A DNA stretch of 64,000 nucleotides from Hemicordylus capensis (GCF_027244095.1 NC_069657.1:392750943-392814942); one strand, 5' to 3'; positions 44,255 through 56,189 are shown, numbered from the stretch's first letter. Numbers and translations are program-made. The notes: a model not told the origin generated them from the letters alone.

Positions 44255-44438
44255 AACTGCTGCCCAAACTAGCTGATTATCTTGGTGTTCTCTTATGCAA
44301 TTATATATGGCAAACCTGGAGCTAACAACACCACAGATCAATATTGCAAGAACCTCTCTTATTCCAAGAAGGAAATAACCTACACAATAAATGAAGCTGA
44401 CAAAAAGTACTCCTAAATTCTTGGAGAAGCCTGTAGAT

Positions 44439-44649
44439 CAGGGTGACCAACCTGAAGCTCTCTAGCTGTTGGACAACTCCCATCATCCCCAGCCACAATA
44501 AATTGTTGTAGTCCAGAGCTGCACAACTTTGGCTTGCCTGCAGATGTTTTACTACAACTCTCATAATCCCTGACTATTGACCAGTGTGGCTGGGGATCAT
44601 GGGAGTTGTAGTCCAACAACAGCTGGAGAGCCTCTGGTTGGCCACCCCG
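44439..44649. mobile_element. hAT MITE, possibly with a second MITE fragment inside
   Basis: Perfect 8-bp duplications 'ctgtagat' lie at 44431-44438 and 44650-44657. Ends are CAGGGTGACCAACC and GGTTGGCCACCCCG, the last bases slightly changed. The outer arms pair ('ggacaactcccatcatcccc' with its reverse). The middle (about 44513-44580) instead matches half of the 18712-type MITE ('cagagctgcacaactttggc'), so a second insertion is likely. Confidence 0.85.
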
Positions 44650-44657
44650 CTGTAGAT

Positions 44658-45689
44658 CTCACAAGAATATGTTGCTGTGTCATTGGTGGGTGTGCAAGTG
44701 CAGCAAAGTCCATTGAGGTGAACACAGTTCAACCTCCTAATCTTCAGTATTTTCACCAGCCTTTCTGTCTGCAACACCAAATAGTATCATGGTGTATGCT
44801 ACCATTGATGATGATATCTTTGATCCTAAGAATACACACCTGCCCACACATCAGGCCTTGGGACCAGCTATGTGACTTGCAACTATATATGAGAGTGCCA
44901 GCAGGTGATTTGTTTTTCCTTTCTCTCTATAAGCACTTACCAGGAAGCAAAGTGGGAGCATTCTGCCCCTCAAGACCCCTAGTGGCAGGTGCTTGCAGGC
45001 TTCATTGTAGCTGCTGTGACATGCTTTTGTCTAGAATGATCACCTCGGGCAACTGTCTCTCATTTATATTATGAGATTACGCCTGTCAACTTTATTAGGG
45101 GAAGTAGTGAATCTCCTGTGTTAATTACATTCAAGTACCCTAAGGGGCTTGATACCAGCAGGGCAAAGTTGCTAAGGAATGTAGGATGTTTAGGTATTAC
45201 TTCATTCTTCATCAAAATCCAGGTAGTCTTTCCTCTGGTCTTATTATCAGTTAAATTGTCAACATACATCTGTGAAATAAGGAAGCATAAGCTATTAGAT
45301 CCCTGTTTCTGAATCTATCAACAGAGTGAGCTTCCATTTGGGCTCAGGACTGTAAAAGGCCTTCCTGCTTCCAGGTACTGGCATGGGAGAGCTCCACTTG
45401 TGCTTACCTGTGTATCAGAGTATTGACCCAAGTGGCAAGCTAAATATCTTGAGTTATCTCCAGCTCTGCCTCAGTTTCCCAGGATGTATGGTTTTCACCT
45501 GCTTTGTTTTTTTCTGCCAGGTCTCCTGGCTTTTATTAACTGCATGACTGGGAGAAATCCAAATTGCTAAACTTTCCCCATCATCCTGCATCTCCATGGA
45601 AACAGCTCCACCAAATGGAAGCCCAGATCTTCATACTCTTTTGATTCAATTATCCTTACCACTTTAAAAAAACAAGCAAACCAAGGGCT
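44658..45689. other. Unassigned stretch, no gene seen
   Basis: About 1 kb without a recognised gene. A 165-codon frame starting in the MITE (44577) runs into this region but has no domain and begins inside a transposon, so I do not call it. Confidence 0.5.
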
Positions 45690-46991
45690 GACATGATGTG
45701 CAGCACTATGGCTGCTTCACAACCTTGGGGTGGCTGTAGACTTGGAATGCAGCTGTGACTCTGTTAAAAATGGGCACTTGTGCTAGCAGTGTTTCTGCAG
45801 TTTTCCCCATTTGCAACAATGGGGGTGTAGCAAATAGTGGATTTAAGCCCAGCCTTTGTCTCAAGGCAAGCCCACATGGGGGAAAGAAAAATGCTGATTC
45901 ATTCCCTCCATGTTTGCTCAACAAAGGCTGTTCCTTTTTAAAACTTAAACTGCTTCCTCAGTAGCTGATTCACTGCCACCACACCCTAAATATTACAGGG
46001 TTGTCCACCCACCCACCCCCAGATATGGGTGAATGTCCAGGGAGACTCTCCCTCCCTTTCCTAAGGGAAAAGTCCAAAACATTCCACGTGCAGCCTACAT
46101 GTGAAGAGAACACTTGGTAGTGATTTGCTGAGCAATTAACATTGAGGCATGTTTGCACCAGAGTAAAACCCCTTTTCCTGAGTTCAAAATCCACTCTGAG
46201 ACAGTTAAAATGCAAAGAAGAAAAAGAGAAAAACTTTATTCAAAATACTACAGACTGCTTCAGTCTGAGGCTCTCTCAGCTATAAGCTACAGGTACAAGG
46301 AACACTCAGTAACTATAAGAATACTTCAAAAAGCACCCTCAGGTGATATTGGGGCAACACACTTTAAAAATCATGGTTACCCAGTTGCATAGAACATAAA
46401 TGCAAGAAAATACAAACAACCACAACAACAACAACCCCTTGAGAGTTTACAGAGACTTTTATAATGCCCTAGTTGGAAAAGGGCATTGGCTCAGTTTGCC
46501 TTGATTTGTTACGTTACAAATAAAAACACAATAAACCCGTTGTAAGGATTTGCATAGCACAAAAGGAAAGAAAATAGTCTAACGCAGGCTAGCTATCACG
46601 CTATTCCCTGTCTAAGTCTTTCCGAAGCCAAAAAGTCCTTGGCTTCTTTTCCCCTTGATCTCACCCCAAACTCCAGGAGATAATTCAAGTTTCCTGCAAT
46701 CCTGTCTCCCAAGGAACTGCAGATATCCTTCCATGGGAGAAGTCTCCAGGCTGGCTGTTAGCCATGAGGTAGCCAGACTTCATGGCTGGTGCTCACAAAG
46801 CCTGCTCCCCATCTTCTCTCATCTCCCTCCTAGCTCCTTCTGAGAACAAAAACAAAATTCACTTCCTGCTGCCAGGCCACCATGTGCTGAGTAGCTGATC
46901 TCCAGAGGTCACTGCCTGTCAGTCAGGACAAGGTTCACTTCCGGTTCACTCATTAGAGGAAAGGAAAGGCTGTTACTGCCTGATCGTTACA
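45690..46991 (-). mobile_element. LTR-element fossil: LTR and leader, minus strand
   Basis: On the minus strand the LTR-like unit starts near 46991 with TGTAACGATCAGGC. It has an AATAAA signal (46235-46240 reversed) and runs to about 46150. Leader-like sequence continues to about 45690. It matches the fossil at 26613-27695 in both LTR and leader, but lies in opposite orientation. No coding region remains. Family unassigned, either gypsy-like or retrovirus-like. Confidence 0.6.
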
Positions 46992-47860
46992 GGGGGAAAC
47001 CGCAGAATCACTGTTAGCACAACTGCCCCTTCTTAACGATGTCAAGGCTGCGTTCCGAGTCCACACAGCAGCCCTGAGGTGCAGTGTTTCAGAGCAGCAG
47101 TAGCGCTGTGCAACCTATCAGCTAAGGTTTCTTGGAATTTGTCTTGAAAATGGTTGGCAGCCACCAAAGCATGTTTGTTGGCTTTAATTTACTAAGAAGC
47201 CTTTCAATAACAGCATGCTTTTTGAGCATTTAAAACACATCACACATTTTATCTTGGTTATCTTTCAGCCTTATATAGTAGCAACATTGTCCTTATTTTA
47301 CAGAGCTGGTGGCTCAGAGAAAGAGGAGGAGCTTGCTTAACACCATCTAGTGAGCTCATAATGGAGGTGAAGTAGCTTATATTCATAGTCACTCTGTTGC
47401 TTTATCCTCATCTAGCCCCATGGTACACATACCCACCATGCAGTTCATAGCTCCTTCTCCACATAGCTGGTAGAGCCGACACAGTCTGAGCTGTACTTTC
47501 AGCATGTCTGGCCTCCACCTGGTATGAATCTCATACAGTCACCATCTCTCAAACCAGTGTGCCTACAGGCACAATAAAAGTCAAACTAGAAGTTACTTTA
47601 AGCCAATGGGGCTAGTGTAGGACTGTCCCCCTACTGTTAAATACCATGGTGGAGGGGAGAAGGTTAACCCTCTGCTCTTGCCATTGTTCTGGTCTGGATC
47701 CCTCCCTCCTTCCATGGCTATTTACCCTGAATAAAGAGCTCCCATGGGCTCTCATGTTCCCTGCCCCCGCCAGGCAAATAGCAGCCACAGTGGCACAATC
47801 TTGGAGCAGGTTAACCCCAGACCCACAATCTTGATCCACAGGGTCAATTGGGTTGCTATT
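46992..47860. other. Unassigned stretch, no gene seen
   Basis: No recognised repeat or exon. The minus-strand frame at 47612-47911 runs into an L2-type tail and is not credible. Confidence 0.5.
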
Positions 47861-47940
47861 CTCTGTGTAAACTGCCCTGAGCCATTTTTGGAGGGGCGGT
47901 ATAGAAATCAAATCAAATCAAATCAATCAATATTTACTAC
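47861..47940 (+). repeat. L2-tailed short repeat, 3' tip
   Basis: 'ctctgtgtaaactgccctga', 'gggcggtatagaaatcaaat', then AATC repeats: only the last 80 bp of the 39032-type repeat family. A palindromic element follows directly. Confidence 0.8.
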
Positions 47941-47944
47941 AGTG

Positions 47945-48262
47945 CAGGGGGCGGCGGGAGGCACCTTTAAGAATAAATGAATCGGTGCTTACCTCCGCTC
48001 CCGCTGTACCTGAACGCTGTTGGGCGAAGCAGCTTGCCAGCCAGCAGCCCCTGTGGCAGGGAATCGCCTCTGCCATTCACCTGGCTGCTGGTGGGGGCTC
48101 GGCTCCATGGAAGCCAGGTGAGTGGCAGAGGCAATTCCCTGCTGCAGGGGCTGCTGGGCGGCATGCTGCATCACCGAACAGCGTTCAGGTGTGGCGGGAG
48201 CAGAGGTAAGCACTGAATTCATTTACTCTTAACGGTGCCTCCAGCCGCCCCCCCCCCTCCCC
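47945..48262. repeat. GC-rich palindromic element, probable MITE
   Basis: Outer blocks 'gcggcgggaggcacc' and 'ggtgcctccagccgc' face each other. Inside, 'gaatcggtgcttacctccgc' pairs with 'gcagaggtaagcactgaatt'. 'cctgaacgctgttgggcga' pairs with the region around 'ccgaacagcgttcagg'. 'ggcagggaatcgcctctgcc' pairs with 'ggcagaggcaattccctgc'. Arms are about 125 bp around a centre near 48100. The family and target duplication are unresolved. Confidence 0.7.
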
Positions 48263-48424
48263 AGGGACGTGTTCACAGACCGATTTACTGTATGCAAAAC
48301 AAGCATGCTAGCTTCAGTTATATGGTTTAACAAAACATTTAGTTTGAATCTAAAAGTATTTTCAGAATCTTAGCAATGCAAGTTTGTTTGTTAATTACAT
48401 TCATATCCATTTATATCCATTTAT
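48263..48424. other. AT-rich spacer with short ATATCC repeats
   Basis: 'tatccatttatatccattta' motifs near 48406-48432 precede the L2 coding relic. No other feature seen. Confidence 0.5.
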
Positions 48425-50110
48425 ATCCATACATTTGTGACTCCTGAGGAAGTGGACAAACTGCTTCGGACTGTATGTCCTACAACCTGTTCTCTTGACC
48501 CTTGCCCAACTTGGCTTATCTCATCTGATAATCTTATTATCAGAGAGGGTATGGTAAATGTTATAAATGCTTCTCTGAGGGAGGGCAGGATGCCTCCTTG
48601 TCTTAAGATGGCTATTATTAGGCCACTTTTGAAGAAAGCTACAATGGATCCCTCAACTAATTACTTCCATGGTTGGGCAAGGTGGTTGAGCGGGTGGTGG
48701 CCTCTCAGCTCCAGGCAGTTTTGGATGATGTAGATTATCTAGACCCATTCCAAACTGGCTTTCATGTGGGCTATGTGATTGAAACTGCCTTGGTCGGCCT
48801 GATGGATGATCTCCAACTGGCTATCGACAGAGGGAGTGTGACTCTGCTGTTGGATGTCTCTGCGGCTTTCAGTACCATTGACTATGGTATCCTTCTGGAC
48901 CACCTGAGAGAGGTGTTTTACAGTGGGTCCGCTCTATCTCTGTGGCAGATTCCAGATGGTGTCGCTTGGAGACTGTTGTTCCGCTAAGCAAGGACTGAAG
49001 TGTGGAGTTCTACAAGGCTCCATACTGTCGCCAATGCTCTTTAACATCTACATGAAACTGCTGGGAGAGATCATCAGGAGGTTTGGTGCTGGGTGTTATC
49101 AATATGCTGATGACACCCAGATCAACTTCTCCATGCCAACCTCATCAGGAAATGACATATCTTCCCTAAATGCCTGCCTGGAGGCAGTAATGGGCTGGAT
49201 GAGGGATAACAAACTGAAGTTGAATCCAAATAAGACAGAGGTACTGACGGGGGGGGGGCGGGGACAGGGCATGAGAGATAGTTTAGATCTGCCTGTTCTG
49301 GATGGAGTTACACTCCCCCTGAAAGATCAGCTTGGAAGTGCTTGTGGACCCAAAGCTCTCCCTGGTATCTCAGGTTGAAGCAGTGGGCAGGAGTGCTTTT
49401 TATCAGCTTCGACTGATACGTCAGCTACATCCATTTCTAGAGGTGAATGACCTTAAAACAGTGGTACATATGCTGGTAACCTCCAGGCTTGACTACTGTA
49501 ATGCATTCTATGTGGGGCTGCCTTTGTACGTAGTCCAGAAACTACAATTGGTACAGACTGCAGCAGCCAGATTGGTCTCTGGGACAACACAAAGGGACCA
49601 CATAACACTGTCTTTGAAAAAAATGCACTGGCTGCCAATACGTTTCCGGGTGAAATACGAAGTGCTGGTTCTTACCTATTAAGCCGTTAACAGCTTAGGT
49701 CCAGGCTATTTAAGAGAGCGCTTCCTTTGTCATAAACCCTGCTGCCTGTTACGATCTTCTGGAGAGGTCCGGCCACAGATGCCACTGGCTCGTTTGGTCA
49801 CGACCTGTGACCGGGCTTTCTCGGTGGCTGTCACAGGGCTTTGGAATATGATCCCTACTGAAATAAGAGCATCTCCCTCTCTGTTTGTTTTCAGGAAGAA
49901 CCTCAAGAGTCTCCTGTTTTTGCAGGCTTTTAATTAGAATTAATTTTAATAATTTTAAAACCTTGTTTTAATGTCTGTTTTATTCTATTGTTTTTATTGT
50001 CATGTATTTTAATTTGTGACTTTAAAATATTTTAAATTTTGTACACTGCCTAGAGATGCACATATCAAGCAGTATAGAAATATGATTAAATAAAATAAAT
50101 AAAATAAAAT
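48425..50110 (+). pseudogene. L2 LINE ORF2 relic (reverse transcriptase to 3' end)
   Basis: RT-domain remnants of an L2 LINE: 'LDPCPTWLI' and 'NASLREGRMPPCLK' (about 48.5-48.6 kb), 'GKVVERVVASQLQ', 'LLLDVSAAFSTIDYGILLD' (about 48.85 kb), 'GVLQGSILSPMLFN', catalytic 'QYADDTQ' near 49.10 kb, then 'NKLKLNPNKTEVL' and a C-terminal part with 'TSRLDYCNA' and 'HWLPIRFRVKYEVL'. Coding passes through at least three frames, so it is dead. The endonuclease is missing (5'-truncated). The 3' UTR ends near 50110 in AAATAAAATA repeats. It joins tail-to-tail with a MIR-type SINE. Confidence 0.9.
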
Positions 50111-50114
50111 AAGT

Positions 50115-50300
50115 AAATAAGTAAATTAATAAATATCCCACTCTTCCTCCAAGGACCCCAGAGTGGTCCATAACATACATGGTTATGTTTGTCCTCGCAA
50201 CAACCCTGTGAGGTAGGTTAAGCTACAAGATACATAACTGGCCCAGAGTCACCCAGTGAGCTTCATGGCTGAATTAGAGTCCAACACTCTAACCTAAGAC
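50115..50300 (-). mobile_element. MIR-type SINE, 5' part degraded
   Basis: In reverse: 'agccatgaagctcactgggt', 'gactctgggccag', 'cctcacagggttgttgcgag', 'ggaggaagagtgggatattt', with a TTTA-rich tail. Same family as 811-1047. The tRNA head is mostly lost. Confidence 0.75.
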
Positions 50301-51621
50301 ACTAAGGTGAGACTTAAACTAGAGACTTGCGCATTCATAGCTGTTGCTCTTCTACTACACCATATACCAGTTCCCTCAAAATGCATGCTTCTAGTCCTCA
50401 TGATTGTCAAGACTACCATTGTATATGCAAGCTTGTGTTCTCTATGCAGCAGAAACTGGAAGATGAGGAACACATTTATTTATTATAACTTGGAATTGTT
50501 CTTAAGCTAATTTGGTTTTAACTTGATTCAAAAATAATAACCTTAAAATGCCATTTAAAAAAATTAGATTGAGAGATGAGATATAGTAAAGGAGAAGGTG
50601 TTGTCCTTATATTGGGTTTAAACCCAATCAACTGCTGGGCTTAATAATCCTGGTTAGAAGTATACCAAGGCTACAATCTGAGCAGAGCCTTACAGAATCC
50701 CTTGCTAGTTCTCTGTGCACAACCCCAACATCACTTGCAAGAAATCCTGGGGTGTGCCTTTCAGATCATGCAGTGCAGGCACTTGAGGTGGCAGACCACT
50801 TTAGGCGGCCATTTGTTAGGTGGGACACTGATCAGGTGTGTGATGAATAGCATGACCCACTTGATTATTAGCTCTACTCCCCCCTCCCTTATGCCTTTGA
50901 TTATGGTTACTTACATGCACTTTTAATTTGTGTGCAGACAGGTACAAAGGCATAACCGGATATACCTGTTATTTGCCAATGACCTGAGAAAGTTTAGTTT
51001 ATGTTAAGCCTAGGGTTATGTCAGAGTTTGCACGCAATTCCCCAATAGATTGGCTGCAGGCAGTTACTGGATGGTGATGTTGGAACTTGGAAGGGGGAGG
51101 GAGGCTTTAAAGTGACAGCACCTTATTTCATTCTCCTTCAGCCTTTCCAAGTATACAGCCTTCTTACTTTCCCCCACCATAAGTAGCCATGAAAGTAATT
51201 CTTGTAATTTGTTAACAGTCACTGCAACACCTAGCCTTCTGAATGAGTTTTTTTCCCAATTACACTTCATACTAACCAGGCTTTGTTAGTATAGTTGTGC
51301 CATGTGCTATTTGTTTTCTGCTTCTGAGCTCAATGGTACTTGTTCTCAAACAGATGCTATGTTTAATTTCCAGTCAACACTATAGGACTTCCCTACAAAG
51401 AATTACGTTCAACTGAAAAGCTTACACACTCTTATGCAAGCTTTTCAAAATCAGTTGATCCAAAAACATTTTATCTGTTTGGGTATCTCTTATTTTCTGG
51501 TACCCTAAATTGTCTACAGAAACCTGTAAGACTTAGAAAACTTAGATACAATTATGTTGAAACTTTGCTTCTGTTTCTCATGCTTTAGAATATATGGATA
51601 TTCTATGGGTATTCTATGCCC
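50301..51621. other. Unassigned stretch, no gene seen
   Basis: About 1.3 kb of AT-rich DNA. Frames are short and unsupported. Confidence 0.5.
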
Positions 51622-51800
51622 TATCCACCCCCAGCACAGTACATCCAGTGACTGTTGCTGGTGTCTACCTTATGTCTCATTTTAGATTGTGAGCCTTTTG
51701 GGGACAGGGATCCATCTTATTTATTTATTATTTCTCTGTGTAAACTTCCCTGAGCCATTTTTGGAAGCGAGTATAGAAATTGAGATGATGATTATAATGT
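51622..51800 (+). repeat. L2-tailed short interspersed repeat, partial
   Basis: 'ctatccacccccagcacagt', 'gactgttgctggtgtctacc', 'gattgtgagccttttgggga' and 'cctgagccatttttggaag', ending in GATGATTAT. It lacks the first ~70 bp of the family. Confidence 0.8.
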
Positions 51801-52093
51801 AATATTGCAATTATGCTAAGCTTACCCATACGTGTTGTAATGGAAAATTCTAAACACTGCAGTCACATATTTTTCAGCTTCATACCAAAAATGAATTTTG
51901 AGCAAAAACTGTAAGTATTACTTGGTCATACAGAAGGCAATACTAAGAAAAGAGAAGTGGATTTAAGAGGCAACTACATTTGGTGTGCAATATAGTTTGT
52001 AATTAGGCTATCACTTTCCTTATCAGTGTAAGGCACATATACTTCATCATCAAAATTGGCCCAATGGAAGATATCACTGTGCCAATCTTGCTT
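51801..52093. other. Unassigned spacer
   Basis: AT-rich, no feature seen. Confidence 0.5.
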
Positions 52094-52712
52094 CTCATAA
52101 GAACAGCCCTGCTGGATCAGGCCCAAGGCCCATCCAGTCCAGCATCTGGTTTCACACAGTGGCCCACCAGGTGCCTCTGAGAATCGCACAGTCAAGAAGT
52201 GATGGCATGCCCTCTCTCTTGCTGTTGCTCCCCTGGAACTGGTATTTAGAGGCAACTTGCCTTTGCAGCTAGAGTGACCTATAGCCACGAGATTAGTAGC
52301 CATTGATAGACCTATCCTCCATGAATTTGTCTAAGCCCCTTTTAAAGCCATCCAAGCTAGTGGCCATCACTACATCCCATGGTAGATAATTCCATAGATT
52401 AATTATGCACTGTGTGAAAAGGTACTTCCTTTTGTTGGTCCTAAATTTCCTGGCCTTCAGATTCATGGGATCATGAATCCATGATTCATGGATGAATTCA
52501 GATTCTAGAGTTGTGAGAGAGGGAGAAACAATAATCTCTGTCTACTCTCTCTACTCCATACAAAATTTTCTACACCTCTATCATGTCTCCCTGTGGTCAC
52601 CTCTTTTCCAAACTAAAAAGCCCCAGATGCTGTAGCCTTGCCTCATAAGGAAGGTGATCCATGCCCCTGATCATCTTGGTTGCCCTCTTCTGCACCTTTT
52701 CCAGTTCTATAT
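52094..52712 (-). mobile_element. CR1/L3 LINE 3' end
   Basis: On the minus strand: the ORF2 end ('[14 protein letters not shown]', 'ARLQHLG.FSLEKR'), then the 3' region with 'cctaaatttcctggcc' (reverse), 'cttggatggctttaaaaggg', 'gatgctggactggatgggcc' and 'gatccagcagggctgttctt', ending in 'ttcttatg'. It corresponds to the 3' part missing from the CR1 relic at 32240-34148. A small local repeat ('catgaatccatgattcatgg') sits near 52470-52492. 5'-truncated. Confidence 0.88.
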
Positions 52713-53475
52713 TTTCACAATATAGATCATACCCGGTTGTTAAACTAGTGCCCAAACAATTTACTGATCAGTGAATGTTTGAAGTAGCTGATGTTTAGGT
52801 GGATTGAAGGACCACAGAGGACTGAATGAGGATGGACAATCAGAAATGAAAACAAATAACCAGATGAAATAAGTAATTAAAAACCAAGGATGGTCGGCTG
52901 ATCATGATATCTAGGATCTGTAATAAATCATTTCATCTCTTTCTGGAAAAGCAGGTTTGCGAATGCTCCTGGATAGAAGCCTGTTATTGGCAGTTTCAGT
53001 GGTCTTTACATCTGATATGTTATTTGCATGTATTAATAGAGGACAGGAACCTGTTGCATTACGTTTATCAAAAGAAGCAGGTATAGGTTTTTCTCTTGCA
53101 GAGTGAATTCTACTTTCCCCCACCCCACCTTTGCTTCTCCAAGGACATACGTACAACTCTGAATCAAAAACTGATTGCCTCTTCCTCTTCACCCCTCCCT
53201 CATGCTTCAGGTAGGCTGCTTGCTTTGGGATTTCTTTCTTTTTAAAAAACATCTTTAGCAAATTTACCCACTGATAGGTTTGTTTGGTGTTCTATGTGGG
53301 GGTTTTGGGTTTTTAAAAAAAAAAACTTATTCAGTTTACAACCCTATTTTTAAAAAGAACAACAGTCCAGTTAAAAAAAATTGAACTGTTGCTTTGAAAA
53401 AGGAAATGACCTCATGACTGACAAAAAGGCCAGTCAGTCGGTGCTTTTCACAACCCCTTGAATCGTGCAAATACA
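52713..53475. other. Unassigned stretch, no gene seen
   Basis: No recognised gene or repeat. A poly-A run lies near 53317-53327. The minus-strand frame at 52911-53261 has no domain. Confidence 0.5.
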
Positions 53476-53990
53476 ACTGCTTGGAAGTTTTTCCACACCC
53501 GGCTTTTAGTTTGCATCTCCTCCAGAATGGAGGTGTGTGTTCACATAATGGCCAAATTTACCCTGCAAGCTATCGGGGAGCACTTCAGACACAATAAGGG
53601 TTTTTCTCTTGCTAACTTGGCAAAGAGGCACCTTTTAACTTGGTGATTCTCTTTATTTAGCAGGGGGAGAGTAACCGGCCCTATAGTACTTCCAGTGACT
53701 GTTGCTGGTGTCTGTCTTATGTTACATTTTAGATTGTGAGCCCTTTGGGGACAGGGAGCCATCTTATTTATTTATTATTTCTCTGTGTAAACCGCCCTGA
53801 GCCATTTTTGGAAGGGCGGAATAGAAATCAAATCAAATCAATCAATCAATCAATAAAAGTGTAGCCCAATTTATATCCGGAGTTAAAAAAACAAATAAAT
53901 CCACTTTTTGCATCAGTTTCTTTGGGCAACTTCAAACCCACAGTAAAGCCTCACAGAAAACCAGCAGTAAAGGCTGCTCTCTGGGAAAGC
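53476..53990 (+). repeat. Probable MITE of the 20310 family, split by an insertion
   Basis: The left part 'gtttttccacacccggcttt', 'tttgcatctcctccagaatg', 'gctatcggggagcacttcag' stops near 53617. The right part 'gtgtagcccaatttatatcc' resumes after 53858 and ends near 'gctgctctctgggaaagct'. The order matches 20310-20605 exactly, with a 240-bp L2-tailed repeat between the parts. Confidence 0.65.
53618..53858 (+). repeat. L2-tailed short interspersed repeat, near full length, nested
   Basis: 'ctaacttggcaaagaggcac', 'ttggtgattctctttattta', 'agcagggggagagtaaccgg', 'cagtgactgttgctggtgtc', 'gtgagccctttggggacagg', 'aaccgccctgagccattttt', then AATC repeats. It starts at the same point as the minus-strand copy at 39312, which supports a real 5' end for the family. 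Confidence 0.82.
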
Positions 53991-54881
53991 TGTTGCTCAA
54001 AGATATCTGCAATACTGAAACTGCATCTCACATGCTAGTTAAATCAATTTCAACTCAGCACAGACTCACAATAATCTCAGATTTTAAGTAGGAGTAGCAA
54101 CTAAAACAACCCACTGGGAATCTCCTGCTGCCTGACACCCTCCCCCATGTGTAGGGAGTTCAGAAATAACAATGGCTGGGAAATGTCAAACAAAAGGACG
54201 GGCGGGGCAGGGGGGGTTTGAACGGAGTCTCTAGTCTACACAGTTCTTTAAACGTCTGTAACAAAAGCTCAGCAATAACAAGGACAGCATCTGAATAGCA
54301 ATCAAATAGTCAACAGAATGCAAATGAAAAGAGCTTTTATGAATTGGATAGACTTCCTCTTTCTAATCCTATAGAATTCCACTCCCCCATCTATGATTCT
54401 ATAAACCAAATGAATTTTTGCCCGAGGGACAACTTTTTATGGCTGAATATAAAAATATGTGAACAACAGAGCTGCAGGGAAAGGTAACACCTATGTACAA
54501 TGAACATAGATCTCTTCCATATGCAGGCAAGTGGAAATGGACCGTCTACCTCCTGAATGTTAAATATTACTGAGGATCTTTCAGACAACAGAAAACCTAT
54601 GCACTTTATCTCCATGCCAAAGGAGAGGTCTGCTAATGCGGGAAGGTGAGATGGTCGCCTACACATGACTGCTTTTCAGGATCTGCTGCCACCATCACTA
54701 ACTCCAGCCACCGCACCCTGCCTGGACCCACTACTGTTCCCAAAAATATGTTTTTGCAGCATATCATCTGCCACGTCTGCCTCCCTCCTCCCTGTTCAAA
54801 AGGCAGAGGGCAGGAAAGTTGGAGGCACTGGAAGTTATGAAACATACTCCTTGCCACTCCAACCTCCCCACTGTCATCTTC
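53991..54881. other. Unassigned stretch, no gene seen
   Basis: Mixed DNA, GC-richer after 54640. Overlapping frames on both strands are not credible. Confidence 0.5.
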
Positions 54882-55416
54882 GTTTTGCATTTTAAATTTT
54901 TATTGGTTTTTACAATAGCTTTTACGTTTCAAATTACATTCATTTATCTAATTCTACACATAGGTAAATATTGACTTCCCTCTTGCCTATCTGTGTGGTT
55001 CACAATAACTGTACATATAAACCATTGCTATAATAATTCAAAACATACATTCTCCACAATACTACTCGATTTTACCCAACCCAGCCTGCTGTTATTACTA
55101 TATTTCAAACCCTTCTGAAAAGTCCATATTGGAAAAATAATTCTTTAAGTAAAGCAAAAATGGTTCCCAATCTTCTTTAAAACATTCCAAATTTTCGTCT
55201 CTTATAAGTGCTGTAAGCTTTGCCATCTCGGCATATTCCAAAATTTTTATCAACCAGTCTTCCTTTGAGGGCATTTTAGTGTCTTTCTATTTCTGCTCAT
55301 ATACTATCCTGGCCGCTGTGGCTGCATGCATGAAAAATGTTAAATTTCTTCTGGAGAACGCTCCTTGAGTGATTCCCAGCAGGAAGGATTCTGGCTTCTT
55401 AAGAAATGTCACCCCG
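54882..55416 (-). mobile_element. 5'-truncated L1 LINE
   Basis: On the minus strand the ORF2 C-terminus reads 'LLGITQGAFSRRNLTFFMHA', 'ATAARIVYEQK', a stop, then 'KDTKMPSKEDWLIKILEYAE', 'MAKLTALIRDENLECFKEDW', followed by an AT-rich 3' UTR with an AATAAA signal. 11-bp target duplications 'ctgtcatcttc' lie at 54871-54881 and 55417-55427. A Trp-to-stop change after 'YEQK' is the visible coding lesion. Only the last ~100 codons are retained. The only clear L1 in the window. Confidence 0.88.
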
Positions 55417-55427
55417 CTGTCATCTTC

Positions 55428-56189
55428 TTGATCAGGCAGAAAGTGAGGCATGGCAACAAGGAGGAGCAGGAGTGGCAATTGCCCCCGCCCATCAGGTAGG
55501 GGGAAGGAAGGCACACTCTGCCCACGAGAGTTTGCAAGGATCCGATTGGAAGCTCCCGATCTCACCCTTGCAAAGTCTTTGCAAAGGTTCTGTGTGAGGG
55601 AGAAGGATGCCGGCAACATTCCTTGTTTCCATGAAGCCCTTGCAATGCCTTGGGAGAGAGGTCCCCCAAAGCCCCTCCTCCTCTTCCCATGCTCTTGCAA
55701 AAGCTTGCAGGATCCAGTCCTTGCAAGGAGCAGAGAGAGAGAGGAGGGGTGTTGCCTATAGCCTCCGGTCCCACAACTGCTCCCCTTGCAAAATGGCAGG
55801 AGAGCAGGGTCAAGGTGGCAACCGGCCAGGCAGGTGTCTGTCCCTCTCCCTTTGCAAGCCAGTGAAAAGAAAGGTGTCCAGGACAAAGAGGAGAGGCTGC
55901 TGCCACACAGACCTCAGGCTGTGGTGGCCCATTTAAACACTGCTGGGGGCCAGAGCTGGCTCTAGTGGGGGAGAGTGGGGCCAGGGCAAGGTGGCATTTG
56001 GCACCTTGCCCCAGGTGCCATATTTGGTCTAGCCAATAAATCCAGTGCCAATAATACAATATGAATCCCATTTTGAACCTGCCTGAGGATCAGCACCCCT
56101 AGAATAAGCATTTGAGGCCTTGCTTTCTGGCCCACCCTTAGCACAGGTTTGCTTTGCAGGTACCAAACAAGACAGGGTTTGTTTGCTTG
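55428..56189. other. Unassigned GC-rich stretch, no gene seen
   Basis: GC-rich DNA with 'ttgcaa' motifs recurring. Long frames on both strands (up to 199 codons, one running into the L1) disagree and lack domains. Near 55928, 'cagagctggctctag' could be a hAT end, but no partner was found. Confidence 0.45.

Noticed and set aside
44577-45074. 165-codon open frame
   Set aside because: It starts inside a hAT MITE and has no recognisable domain or splice context.
55287-55886. 199-codon minus-strand open frame
   Set aside because: Its C-terminal part is the end of an L1 ORF2. The rest is GC-rich flank joined at the L1 truncation point.
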